From Sphagnum magellanicum (taxonomy: Eukaryota; Streptophyta; Sphagnopsida; Sphagnales; Sphagnaceae): DNA of 64,000 nucleotides. The notes under the pieces were generated by a model. The model did not search any database, was not told the origin of the DNA, and worked only from the letters and a program-made list of their open reading frames with translations. A program made the translations under genes and the position numbers. This document shows, in pieces, positions 23,233-35,600 of the stretch; the first letter of the stretch is position 1, and every line of letters begins with the position of its first letter. Where the stretch lies: the NCBI GenBank assembly GCA_021904315.1, contig CM038907.1, positions 31,441,223 through 31,505,222 of the forward strand, read 5' to 3'.

Positions 23233-25399
23233 ACCGGCATGGGTGCTTGTTCACTCTCATCAACACTTAGTTACTTGGTGGGGAATTAATTAATTAATTA
23301 TTGTGCAATTTCTTTTTAGGGCCACCACCGTGTCTGTATTCCACTCTTTCTCCGCCTCATCAGAGTAAACAGACCATGACGGGACAGATGGATGACCAGA
23401 CGAATGGACGGATAGATGATGGGACAGATGGATGAAATGATGCTTCATGACGTCCTTTACTATATGTAATTCTATGCATTTTCTGAATTTTTGCGAAAAA
23501 GAGGGCATGTTTTGTGAGGGGATTATGGAGTTGTATGGGGAATTTGGAGCTAGAAAGTGCACAATCAACCTTTTTTTTTTTTTTTCTGTACGTACATAGT
23601 TGAGTTTGGTGGAGAGATTCAAAGTATCCAATCATGAACTTATTTTAAAGATTTTATTATTATTATTATTATTAATTTATTGACTATCATAGTGCCTTTT
23701 CAGGTTCATCACTCAGGTGTTGAATAATTATTTTATTTTTCAAAATTCGTTTTGGCAATAAAAAAATTAATTTATGAAATTTTGGTAATAAATATAGGTG
23801 GCTTCTTTGGTAGGTTCCCTAGACTCCAAACCTCAAACATAATGAGACCAATTTTTGAAAATTATGTATTTTCCTTTTGTAAACTCCTTAAATTTTGACA
23901 TTTCAAACCAAATAATTAAAAAAAATTTGGGTCATTTTCAAAAATAATTTGACTATTGCCGAATTTGAAAAGGTACAATGGAATTTTCTCCCAAGTGCTA
24001 TGCAGGGTTTTGTTTGGGTCAATTTTGTGGGTGTACCCACAATGGCCAATCATACACAAAAGGAATTAGCCAAATTTGGCTATAGGTCAAGTACCTATTG
24101 TCTATATAGGGGGATTTCAGATTTATTTATTTATCCTTAAACGGCCACTTATGCAGATTTTTAAGAAAATGAAGAAATCCTTGGTAGGAGTGTGCAATGG
24201 ATTTTTGTGTGCATCCAAGTGGTGAAAATTCTGTACATCCACCATCACAGAGTTTGCAGTAAAGTACCCCCCAAAATGGGGCTACTGGCTCCCAGTTTCA
24301 GCTAGACTAGGGACGAAACGAGAAGATGGCATGAAAATAGTACACAAGGAAAAAAAAAAGGGGGGACCAAACTACAACAATCACATTTCAAGTTTGCCAA
24401 AAAAAAAAAAAAATCACAAAAAAACATAACCCCAATTGATTTCGTCCTTTGATGTTGAAACTTAAAATTTTTTTATCATGAAAATTAATTTAAAAATAAA
24501 AGTTCAACTTTTTCATCTTGCATGTTTTTAAATATTACTTAATGTCAAAACATTTGGTGCATTAATGGTGTGAAACTTCATTTTTTTTTCTCTAAATAAT
24601 CGCTTTGCCCATTACATTTTAAAAGATGCCACAAATGTTATTTCAATGTGATAGAACAAAACAAACCAACAAATCATTGAATCACAATTAGCCAAAAAAG
24701 AAAATTTCAAGATTGACTAATAAGTAAATGGTAGCCTTTTTTTTTTCTTTTTTTGCAAAACTTCGAAATGTTTTTGGTTGTGAATTCCAAGATGTTTTTG
24801 AAAAAAAATCACCATATTTGTTTTACATGGTTGAATGTAAGTAGCAAAAATATATATATGGATGTTTAATTATTATTTTTTCATATTTTGTTGACAATCA
24901 AATTTGGTTAAATTGGCTCTTGGATGATTGTCAATTTGGCTACACAAAAAAAATGGAAAAAATAATTTGGGTAGTATGGTTCAATGTAATATGATTTTCC
25001 AGAATATTTTTGAAATATACACTTCAATATTTTTGTGTGTTTAAGTAATTATAATTCAATTTAATTGCATCCTTTGAATGTGAAAGAGTATATATAAAAT
25101 AGTGATTATCCAAGAAGGATAATGAAAAGACATAACAAGAAAAAAAATTGAATGATTATGCCATTTTATTTTATTTCGTTCTCTAGCTTGGTCGATGCAC
25201 ATTACACTTAGGTATGTCAAATGGGATAAATGAACACTATCAATTTTGTAATGGAATGCAAACTTAGATAGTGCTCCTTCATTTTCATAGTGAAAGAGAG
25301 AGGGTGTGAGAGCTTTGGGATGAAATTAAGATAAGTTTTTAAATTGATTTCATAATTATGTCAAATTACACAAGTCAAAAAAGATCTTGATAAGATCTT

Positions 25400-25970
25400 G
25401 ATTAGTGGAATTTGGAATCAAAATGGTGTACAATTGAAACTCACAAAACACATCACAACCTTGACCTAGGGATGGATTATCACTTTCTTGCCTATTATAT
25501 ATTTTGGAGTTCCTTGATAATGTTATGCTTGAATGGCATTTTGTCTGACTTGTGTTGTCAAGTGAAAATCTCAAAATTACGAAGTTATGAATCTTGTCAT
25601 TTTAGAGGTTCATAATTTTCTTGTTTCAACTCCAATTGGAAAGCTTTCAAAAGAAAAAGGCATAGCCTATGAAAAAGATTTTTTCAATAGTGTATCAAGC
25701 TTTATAACGAAAGCTAATTTGATTTGTGTATTGGACGTTTGGATGGTCAATAGTCATTTTGGTAATTTAAGTCATGACCGTTCAAATGGTGATTGTTGTT
25801 TTAAATTTCAAATTAGGAATGTGACATGACGCTAATTATTCACTTTTGAAAGCCTTTCAAATGGTTCAAAGAAAGCTCAATTTGGACAATTTTATGGCTT
25901 TGAAACCCTTTCCCAAAGTTTTTAGGACATTTCAAGACTCCCAACTTTAAAAAGAAGAATATACTAGAGA
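25400..25970 (+). mobile_element. Old LTR fragment (same family as 56884-57704)
   Basis: The block order of the family is kept: GAAACTCACAAAACACATCACAACC-type start, then AATGGCATTTTGTCT, the GGAAAGCTTTC block, and an end near TTCAAGACTCCCAACTTT. Divergence is high and ends cannot be placed exactly. Confidence 0.55.
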
Positions 25971-26313
25971 ATGTTAGGACTTACTCATTTGCATTTTCTC
26001 CCATTTATGAAAGTGTGCTTGAATGTTGAAACATTTTTGCAATTTTTTTTGTGTGATCATGTTCTATTATTAGTTGTGAACCTAAAGTTAAGCTTGGAAG
26101 ACTAAGTAGTGTTGGTGTTCTTCAACTTGCCAAATGTTTGCCAAATGTCATTTGGTTGATAGTTTATAATTTTTCAAAAGAGGGCATTATGTTTGTGATC
26201 TTCCAAACTACGAGATTATGTATTACAAACATGTTTTTATGTTTCCATTGTGTTCACATGTAATGATATTTTCATGTTCCCATATTCTGACAAAGTTTTC
26301 ATGATGTTCCTTT

Positions 26314-26445
26314 GAAATAATAAATTGCCCTTTGCATTCTCATGTTGTTCCTACAATGTTCATAATAAATTGCCTCTTGCATTTTATGTTGTTCCCACAA
26401 TTTTCATAATAAATTGCCCCTTGCAATGTTCTCATGTTTTTTTTT
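26314..26445. repeat. Three tandem ~47-bp units
   Basis: AATAAATTGCC followed by CTTGCATT and ATGTTGTTCC-ACAATGTTCAT occurs three times in succession; the third copy is truncated. Confidence 0.8.
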
Positions 26446-27932
26446 TTTTTTTTGGTGATTTCCCAATGGTTATCATATTCCCATGTTGTTCCTTTTGTCA
26501 TTTTAGGGCATGTCATAAGATTGTTCATAAATATTTGTGAGTTTAATGGAATGGATTTTTGTGTATTACAATGGTCAATTGTTTACCTATTTTATAATAC
26601 ATAAGGCAAAATATATATTATTACAAAATAACACATACCCTTAAAAAAAATTATAAAATGATTAAAAAGGTAGTTTGAATGTGACAATCTAACATAGGTC
26701 ATTTATTAGAAAGGGTTCAATTTAAAGTTTTGGATGAAGAAATTTTGAACACATTGTGGGAAGAAAAATGCCATGGCATAAAAACTACTATTGAATGAAT
26801 TCTTTTATATGAACGTAGACATGATTATGAAATTATTGTCAGGATGATAATTATGATGAATTTCACAACCATAGGCTTGAACATGACCCTACTCACTCAT
26901 GCACAAATTAAAAATTACGAACAATACCAAAATGACCCACAATGTTGCAAAGTGTGTTGCCAAAGGATAATTTTTCATGTCAAAACCATGAAAATGCAAA
27001 ATGACATGAAATATATGAAGATGATTTTTTAGGTTGTATTTAAGATTGGTTTTGATGAAAGTTGGGGGAATTTCACTAAATATATTTACATTTACTTAAT
27101 GATTGAAACTAGGTAAAATTCCATACAAGCTTCCATCTTACTATCATTGGTTTTTTTTTCGTTTTTAATTAAAATTTTGATGAAATTTATTATAAAAAGT
27201 TTAGCTGAATTGATGTTATAAAAATTAAAAATTTGACAAATTTCTCAAAAATTTTGTCCAAAAAATGGTGAAATTTTGCCAAAAGAAAACTAACTACCAT
27301 AATTCTTAGGCTCATTTGATAATCCATTGTCAAATAATTAATTAATTTTCAAAAAACTCAGTTTAACATGTATTTTAAAATAATTTTTATATTTAGCAAA
27401 GGTTAAGGTATTAAATTATATTTTTTGACAAAGAATGAATGTGAATTTGCTAAAAAAAATGGTGTTAATTGCAAGTTCATGAAAGGGGTTGAATAGTTTA
27501 TTGATGAACAATGAAATACGTTATTATTATATTTCATTAAGTTAGTACCCTTCTCCTGTGTAAATATTGAGTAATCACTTGATTTTTTTGTAAAAGTATT
27601 TGGTAAACAAGACCCATTGAACATGGAAAAAAAAACACAAGGGAAGAAATTATTTTTTCAAAAAAATTCAACAAAACTATTGAATATTTATATTTTTAAA
27701 AAATTCACAAAAAATGCATTTAATGTGGAACTAACCCAAGTACTACATGATATCAACCTAACAAAAGTTTAGGGAAATTTGGGTGTTTTTTTTAGTACCA
27801 TTGGAAAGCCCTTGATGAGTAGGGGTGTGTATCAAGGTAGTTTCATAAATTTTCAAACTTTTGGTGTTGGAGATATTAAATTTTGAACAATGTTTGTCAT
27901 TGAAATAATAGCCATAGTGGGTGTAATGTGTT

Positions 27933-28621
27933 GTTTTTTGTCCAAATATATTAAACTTTTTATAAGGTCACCCATCCCAATATTATTCCAATGACACATT
28001 GCTATGTGAAAAAATCATGTAGAAATTGATAATTAATTTTCAAAACACAAAGATATTTAAAAATTCAATAACTTTTTTTTTGCACCATTGGTTTGAAAAT
28101 TATGAAAGGACATAATCGTGCACACCATCTCATGAATAACTTTTGATAGTACCAAAAGCAAAATAGGGGCCCATGATTTGGGAAGGTTACAACATAGTCA
28201 CATCCTCACAAAGAGAACAAACAAACAAACAAAACAAACGAGTGTCATAATATATATAGACAAGTGGGCTTATGTTGTTGGTCCAAAAATATTAAACTAT
28301 TTTTTATAAAGTCCCTCGTCCCAATATATTTTAGTTGACGGGGTTTTTATTTTATAATTCTATGAAACCTTATTAAATTTTATTATGAAAAATAAAACTA
28401 ATTTCCAAAGAAAAAAATTCATTGTAAATTTAATAAATTTGGCTCTTTTAATTTAGAAATCGTGAAATGACAAACATGCACATTAGAGATTTCCAACAAT
28501 TTCAAAAATGATGGGGGGGAGGGGGGATGGTTTGAAAGGGTTGTGACATGATCATAATCCAATAAAAAAAAAAACCAAACACACCAACCAACAAACAAAC
28601 AAACACCTATTTTAATATATA
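27933..28621. repeat. Diverged tandem duplication of ~335 bp
   Basis: Copy A (about 27933-28257) and copy B (about 28274-28621) share the same order of blocks: GTCCAAA-ATATTAAACT - TTTATAA; CCCAATAT; GAAA-TGACA/GGACA-AA-C-TGCACA; GGTTGTGACATGATCA type; and an (AAAC)n end. Divergence and indels indicate age. Confidence 0.65.
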
Positions 28622-29099
28622 AATATGTTCAACAATATAGGCCACATCAATAAGATATATTAAAATGTTTTTAAAATATTTTTGAAATGAAAATAAATTA
28701 GAAAATATTAGTTAAATTATTTGATGACTTGTGTCACAAGTTTTGTTACACTTTCGTTAGACATGTGAAGAATAGTTATTGTGGATGATAAATGTCATTT
28801 ACATGATGAGAAGTAAGGTAAAAAATCCTATGCATGTGATAAATGAAAATGAAGATTATTCAGTGGAATAATGATCCAAATAGCTTGTGGGAGAAGAAAA
28901 AATGTTGTAGTTTGGAACTCAAAAAAATAACTTATAAGGAAAGTTTGGAAATAAATACATTTCATTTTGAAAGGTGAATTAAATTAGGTTAAAACTTGTT
29001 TCGAAAATGTGGACTTGTTTGAAGAATCTATGAATTTGAAACTTAATTTTATAAACAATATGAAAAAGATTGGTAGGTGGGTTGATGATCATTGTAAAA

Positions 29100-29345
29100 T
29101 CAAGAAATATTGACAATAAAATTGTTGAAGTTTAAGACATAATCATGTTGAAGTAAAAGCCTAAGTGTAACTATTGAAGTTAAGATTGCATTGTTGAAAT
29201 AAGGCGTAATTGTTAAAGTTAAGATTGTATTGTTAGAATAAGGTGTAATTGTTGAGGTTAAGATTGCAATGTTGAAATAAGAAAGCATAATAGTTGAAAA
29301 AGAGAGCGTAATCTTAAAATAAGACTTAAGAACACTTGTTGAAGT
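29100..29345. repeat. Older tandem array, ~48-bp unit
   Basis: Four to five imperfect units of GTTGAAATAAG-CGTAATTGTT-AAGTTAAGATTG occur in a row. The unit resembles half of the ~100-bp satellite that starts 280 bp downstream (GAAATAAGAATGCATAATGTT), so the two arrays seem related by descent. Confidence 0.65.
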
Positions 29346-29622
29346 TGAAAGCAGAATGTTTGTTTTCAATGTGCTAATGGATTGTTTATCGTCTCCTTCA
29401 AAATAACAATTCCTATTCCACATATGAAAAATATGCTTCATAAAGAAACAACCGAAAGATGGTTGTCAAGATGGGTCTCTATTGAGCTTTTAGCTTGTTT
29501 ATACATAGGTCATGAAAAAAGAGAGACAAAGGAATTTTATTATGCCTTTAGCCTCTTTATACATATGTCATGGAAAGAATGGAATTGAATGATGAAATAC
29601 GATTAGGTATGGTTATATAGGA

Positions 29623-30510
29623 GGGGAACTACTTTTGAAGCTCAAGCTTAACTCAAGCTTAAGGTGTATTGAAATAAGAATGCATAATGTTGGAGTTAAG
29701 AATGTAAGTGTCAAAGGCAAAATAGGGAACTACTTTGAAAAGCTCAAGCTTAAGGTGTATTGAAATAATAACGCATAATGTTGGAGTTAAGAATGTAAGT
29801 GTCAAAGGCAAAATAGGGAACTACTTTTGAAGCTCAAACTTAAGATGTATTGAAATAAGAAATGCATAATGTTGGAGTTAAGAATGTAAGTGTCGAAGGC
29901 AAAATAGGGAACTACTTTTGAAGCTCAAACTGAAGGTGTATTGAAATAAGAATGCATAATGTTGGAGTTAAGAATGTAAGTGTGGAAGGTAAAATAGGGA
30001 ACTACTTTTGAAGCTCAAGCTTAACTCAAGCTGAAGGTGTATTGAAATAAGAATGCATAATGTTGTAGTTAAGAATGTAAGTGTGGAAGGCAAAATAGGG
30101 AACTCTACTTTTGAAGCTCAAGCTTAACTCAAGTTGAAGGTGTATTGAAATAAGAATGCATAATGTTGTATTAAGAATGTAAATGTGGAAGGCAAAATAG
30201 GGAACTCTACTTTTGAAGCTCAAGCTTAATTCAAGCTGAAGGTGTATTGAAATAAGAATGCATAATGTTGTAGTTAAGAATGTAAGTGTGGAAGGCAAAA
30301 TAGGGAATTCTACTTTTGAAGTTCAAGTTCAACTCAGGCTTAAGGTGTATTGAAATAAGAATGCATAATGTTCAAGTTAAGAATGTGAGTGTTGAAGGCA
30401 AAATAGGGAACTCTACTTTTGGAGCTCAAGCTTAACTCAAGCTTAAGGTGTATTGAAATAAGAGTGCATAATGTTAGAGTTAAGAATCTAAGTGTTGAAG
30501 GCAATATAGG
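29623..30510. repeat. Satellite array A: nine ~91/102-bp units
   Basis: Nine head-to-tail units each contain GCATAATGTT, near 29680, 29770, 29865, 29956, 30056, 30158, 30261, 30362 and 30467. Two length classes exist because some units lack an 11-bp TTAACTCAAGC segment. Units differ by only a few substitutions, so the array is much younger than the 29100-29345 array. It ends about 2.1 kb before the MOM1-like start codon. Confidence 0.92.
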
Positions 30511-30699
30511 GAGGGTATAAGTTACTAGTGTTAAAGTGGAGAAAAGAACCCTACAAAAAGAAAAAGAAAGAGGGAGAAAATGAATTATTATTAATAAAAT
30601 AATTAAAAAATGATAATTAAAAAAATAAAAGAAAAAGAAAAAAAGAAAAAAAAAATTTCCCTTCTTATTTTGACTCCAAATAATAGTGTATGATTCTTG

Positions 30700-31275
30700 T
30701 ACAGTTAACTGCTCAGCTAACCATAGTTAAGATAACTGCTCATGTTCCGTCTAACCAAAGGTTAGGTTGCAGATTCCTTGTAATCTTGTGATAATTGTAC
30801 ACTTTAACTTGGAATTTCCCACTCACCATAGTTTAGCTTAAATGGTGTATTCCAGCTAACCAGGGTTAGGTTGCAGAATCACATTGCAGATTCGTTGATA
30901 ACCACAGCAGCTAGTTGGAAGTTCGAACTCACGGACTAGTTAGTATAACTGTTAGGTTTGAGCTAACCAGGGTTGTAGGTTGTAGAGTTACGCTGCAGAT
31001 TGGCTGATTAATTACAGCTACTTGGAACTCACCGTGAGTTAGGATAATTGGTTAAAGTCCAGCTAACCAGAGTTAGGTTTGCAGACTCGTTGTAATGTAG
31101 AGTTACGTGGAAGTTCTAACTCTTACCATAGTTAAAAGGATTACGGTTACGCTCCAGCTAACCAGGGTTCGGTTGCAGATTCGGCGTGTGATAATGGACA
31201 GTTATTTGGGAGGTTCCAACTCACCGTAGTTAGGTTACCTGGTACGTTCCAGCTAACCAGGGTTGGGTTGCTGGC
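30700..31275. repeat. Satellite array B: six ~100-bp units in the MOM1-like promoter
   Basis: The core CAGCTAACCAGGGTTAGGTT recurs with variation near 30751, 30852, 30961, 31060, 31155 and 31250, with a seventh partial copy near 30709. Spacing is 95-109 bp. The unit is unrelated to array A, has more balanced base composition, and stops at the putative transcription start region of the MOM1-like gene. GGTTAGGTT resembles plant MYB-binding sites, so the array could be a multi-site promoter (inference). Confidence 0.85.
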
Positions 31276-31549
31276 TGGAATGTTGGGTTCCTGGCGCGCG
31301 CCCGCTCGTTTGTTCGGTTCGCTGTTTCTTCTTCTTCGTCGATGTCTTCGTCGCGGTCTGGCAGCAGCGCCCCATCTCCGGATCCCATTTACGGTTAGTC
31401 CCCGAGCCTTTCGGTGTCTGGTTTTGAGCTTTTCATCTCCGTTGTCTCCTGCTCTACCTGATTGCTTTTGGAAGATTTGCATTTGGAGGTCTGTCGCGGT
31501 TTCTATGCCCTTTCTTGTGAGAACAAAGCGAGACAGCAAGAAAGAAAGA

Positions 31550-31584
31550 ACGAGAGAGAGAGAGAGGGAGAGAGAGAAAAGGAG

Positions 31585-31630
<46 letters not shown>
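31550..31630. repeat. (GA)n microsatellite in the 5' leader
   Basis: About 80 bp of nearly uninterrupted AG/GA with a few GGG and AAAA interruptions. GA runs bind BPC/GAGA-type factors in plants; that role here is inference. Confidence 0.95.
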
Positions 31631-31632
<2 letters not shown>

Positions 31633-32004
31633 GTCAGGGTACGGAGTGAACGACGGTTGTTGTACGTCTCTGCTTCTTGTTGTCTCCTTGGTCTTTCTTT
31701 TGTTTTTGTTGTGTGCGCTTTTGTGTTTTGGTGAAAGAGAGGATTAGTTGTCTGTCTGTCTGTTGCAGTCGTCGGGGTTTTCAGTTTTGCGTTTTGTGTT
31801 TTCTTTTGCAGTTACGTTTGTTGCTAACTGCAAATAAAACAAGCAGAAACTGTAATCGGGGGTAAGGAAGGGAGCGGATAACAAAATTGTTCTTCACCAA
31901 GAAGAACCGGACGCAATTGCGGTGAACGGGAAAACACTTTGTCTTTGTGAATGTTGCTAGAAAAGCTGTTGGCGGTTGCTGTTGCGGAGTGAATCCATTG
32001 TTCT

Positions 32005-32009
32005 TGAAG

Positions 32010-32039
<30 letters not shown>
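32005..32039. repeat. (GAA)n microsatellite in the 5' leader
   Basis: About eleven GAA units lie upstream of the coding start of the MOM1-like gene. Confidence 0.95.
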
Positions 32040-32040
<1 letters not shown>

Positions 32041-32652
32041 TCTTCCTGAGACGACGACAGCGGCAACAGTTGCGAGCGAGCGCTTGTGTGAGCAGCTTAC
32101 GTACACGAGTTTGTGAGGTGTTGTGGAGCCGGTAGCTGTCAATGGAACCACCGCCGGCTCTTGACGCCAGGTACGTACAAGCTTCCTCTTCGCAAAATTC
32201 TTGTTACGCTGGCGATTTCTGTGTTTTCTTTTTTTGCTTTTCTTTTGCTTTCCTCCTTTTCCCGTAACCAGGATTCCTTGGACGAAGCTTCGGAGCACCA
32301 GAACTAGGGTTGTACGACGCTGGCATTTCCCGTCAATGTCTTCTTCTTCCTGTCTTTTGCATTCTTGTACGCCTTCTTTGAGACTAGTTCTTTCTTGTGA
32401 GGTGTACTTTCCCGGGAGTGAGCTTCGTCTGAGGTTTACTCACAAGAATTACAGCCATCCTCTGCTTAAATTTGTATTCTATAAGACAAGGGGTTCGAGT
32501 TTCCTACACTTTGTCAAAATGCAGGAGTAGCAGGCACGGTTGGATCCTGTACAATGTAGTACATTCTACCTTTGGGGTGGTGTTGTATGTCCTCTTCCAA
32601 AAGCAAAGCTATCCCCTTGTTGATCTGGTGGTCTGTGGGGTTCTTTTCATAG

Positions 32653-35600
32653 ATGGATGTAAGGGCGGAGCGACAAACAGATAGACATTGCATAATCGAG
32701 GGATGGCAAGCGGAGGAGGATGAAGATGTGGACATAGAGTTTTCACAAGAAGATGTGGATGGTGCAGATGAGGCTGGCAATCAGGCGGCTGCGGCTGCTG
32801 TAGCACCATCTCTGACAGGTTTTTGCATTCTCTATATGGGGGGGGGGCCTCAGTGTGAAGATGGGTTTGTAACAATCCCAGTATTGTGAAGCACGACAAG
32901 GATAGATGAATTCTGTTAATTCTAACCTGTCAACTGTTTTTTTGGAATCTTCAGGTGTAGCAGCTCGAGATGTGAATTTTTCGGGGGTGGATTCCTTTAC
33001 TGCATTTGGCCCTGAGCAGCATACTTTAGGGCCTTCACAAACTAGGGAATGGTGTAGAGTAGATGATGTTAATCTTGATGCTTTGGTGGAAAGACGGTCT
33101 TCCAGTTGGAAAAAGCGTGAGTTGGAGTCACATTGCTCACTTAGGCAGTTTGATCAGTGTTTAGGGTCACTCAAACAGTCATCTGACAGGAATGCCAATG
33201 AAGCACACAGAGGATTTGCGTCAGAGGCACTAGAGGAATCTCAGGGTCATAATCATATAATTACCATGCAGGGGAACTCATCTTTTAGGCGAGTGAGTGC
33301 AAGGGAATTTCCAAGCAAAAGGGCAGGCAAGTCCAGTCACTCAAGAAGCTTAGCAAGTCAGTCTGAAAGTGCTAGTGTTTCTTGGGTTGACAACAAGGAG
33401 GCAGTCATTGAAAAGAGTGATGAAAAAGAAGATGCCAAGCGAAGGAAAAGTGTGCAGGTCAGTGAACATTTCTCTAGTTTTAGAGGTACTGTGACCTTTG
33501 ATAGTGTGTCAACTCTATGTAGTCCTTGTATGTTGTAATGCCATATATGTTAAACCCTTTCTAGTAGTTGTCTCACTGTAATGTGATGTTTAAATTTGTT
33601 GTATGGGTTTTGGCAGATTGTTGAAAAGTGGAAGGGAATAGAGATGGAGCATCCATCCTCTGCAAGGATCAAAAGAGGGACGCGAAATAATGATATGATC
33701 CCTTGGAGTGTCATGAATCTTCTACCTGGCAAAAGACCAGTGGACATTAAATCGAAGGATGCTAGTGTTGATAATGAGAAAAGGGGTTCCCTGGCAAAAA
33801 GAAAAGAAAGGTTAAAGGAGAAACAGATGGAAATCCAAGAAAAGACAAAGAAACTTGTGGGAAAGGAGAAGGAGGTTTCATTGATGAGGTTTAATGGAAA
33901 AGTTGTCAGGTCTGTTGAAGACCGAAGCTTACAAGACAGAAGAAAGAATGGAAAGTTGTTTGGGAAAAGAAAGTGCGATAGTCAATCCTCTTTTGCAGCT
34001 GAGGAAGAGGTCAGGAAAAAGAAGGGACGCGTACATGATCAAAAGGAGCAGGAACTGCATGAGAATCCTTTAAATGGGAAGCGAAGGGGAGTAGTAAGCC
34101 CCTGGAATAGTAAAGAAAGAAGTCCAAAAAAATGTCGTCGACAGGTCAACAGAGCTGACATTCATGAAGATGGTGCTGAGGATAGTAGAGAGCAGGAGGA
34201 GCTACAATGGAGAGCTGGTCAGAAATTAGATGGGAAGGGGAAGAAGGCCTCAGGTGCCAAGGCACTGCCACCAGATTCAGGAAAGGAGAAATTTGCTGCA
34301 TATAGCATTACAGGTTCAGCAAAATGCAGGAGATTACCTGGTCAAGATTTTCAGAATGATAATCTGCAGGAGTATCTACATTATCCTGGTAATGAATTTG
34401 GATGGGGAAATCTTCCCATGATGTTTGGCAGGATGAACATGTGGTGCAAAAAGTCTGAGGGTCATAGCTTGTAGGTCATGAGCTGTCTATTCTGCTCATG
34501 AGTCATGGAAGCGTTATCCTTTTGAGGCACCACAAGGAAGTCTGTTTTGCTGAGAGTTGCTGAAACTACTGTGGGACATGGTCATGCAGAGGAGGGTGCA
34601 AGTGCAGCACCGAGCAGTAAAAGCAGTGACAAAGCAAAGAAACACTTGGTGGTTGATATTTTCAGTGGGATGGGAGATACAATTGGTGACAATTTGCCAC
34701 AAGGAGATGGTGAAAGATCAATACCTGGCCATGTTTCAGACTGCAATGTAATGAGAAAGTGAGTTCAATTTCTTTACAGTTGCAGGTTCACCAATTGTTT
34801 TCATAGTTTTGACCAGTTATTGATGGTGAGCAGACTTGAGTTAGTGCATCGGCTGCTACATGTTTACATACATAGCTTGCCACTAGTACCTGAGATGATT
34901 CAGAACGTGTCCATGGGTTCTCAGGGACATCATAGTTGTGATTGCAGGGTCTCTGTGAAAACAGACACCAACAAGAAGGTGGCAGGCTGTGTTCACGATG
35001 TTCCAGATGTGGAAAATTGCAAGGGAGCAAAGGTTTTGATCTTTCTCTGTCAGTGTGCACAGTTAATTGTTGTTCGATTTTGAGTTCCATATTTTCTTGG
35101 TTTCACCAGTTGACTGTCGCAGGTCATAGTAGATGCATCACTGTTTGTGGTCTCTTGAATCTGTTTGATGCTTTGCTATTTTTGTAGGCAATTCAAGAAG
35201 ACCTGTATTGCAGTTGAAGATCTGCATTTCTGTCCATCAGGACTCTTGATTGACTATGTATTGGGTTGCCAAATTTACAGTAGTTTAGTTCTACTGCTCC
35301 AAGTAGGACAAACTTTGAAACTTGTATATTGTGATTCAGGATAGTGAAAGGCAGATGGAACCTTTGCCCAATGTGGAAGAGGATGGTAGCAATGAAACTC
35401 TGGTGCATCGAAGACTGGTATGGATTAAGGTTTGTTCAACATCTTTGTGGTCCAACAATGTTGTTTGTGTTGTGACATGTTGCTGGATGCAAAGTGGTCT
35501 TCCCTGGTTTAGGATCTTCTGTTATGTTCCAATACTGTGTGGAATATAAGGCTGGACAACATGACAGTATTCAGAGCTTGGGTGGAATGTACCAAGTTTT

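Larger units (their letters stand above)
17546..25399. other. Gene-free, repeat-rich interval
   Basis: No gene is recognised. The interval holds the two arrays at 17828-18058 and 18880-19225, the poly-C tract, the hairpin at 20533-20577, the inverted-repeat element at 22266-22942 and the 69-bp duplication at 23096-23232. A GGAAAG-CTTGATGAG repeat occurs at about 22470-22570 and again at 22620-22750. Segment 21540-22060 has more balanced composition than its surroundings, but no frame there looks like a protein. Confidence 0.5.
25971..29095. other. Gene-free AT-rich interval
   Basis: No gene is recognised. It contains the triple repeat at 26314-26445, a third dispersed copy of the GGAAAG-CTTGATGAG repeat at about 27795-27905, and the tandem duplication at 27933-28621. 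Confidence 0.5.
31276..32652 (+). promoter_or_regulatory. Long 5' leader/promoter of the MOM1-like gene
   Basis: This GC-richer stretch between array B and the first supported coding exon contains a GA microsatellite (31550-31630) and a GAA microsatellite (32005-32039). A strong splice donor, CAG|GTACGT, lies at about 32168-32174. A short frame starting ATG at 32141 (MEPPPALDA) runs into that donor, so a first exon may begin there. I could not join it in phase to the coding exon at 32653. Several upstream ATGs are present, so translation may be controlled by upstream frames (inference). Confidence 0.5.

Noticed and set aside
23048-23270. Short frames on both strands with an internal peptide repeat
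   Set aside because: The peptide repeat reflects the 69-bp DNA duplication; no start context, introns or family match support a gene.
30026-30298. 90-codon minus-strand repetitive frame
   Set aside because: It is the satellite array A read in an open frame; unit-length variation breaks it in neighbouring units.
31268-31747. 159-codon plus-strand frame with an Arg/Glu-rich tail
   Set aside because: The tail is only the (GA)n microsatellite read in frame, the N-terminal part has no domain, and the region fits a 5' leader of the MOM1-like gene.
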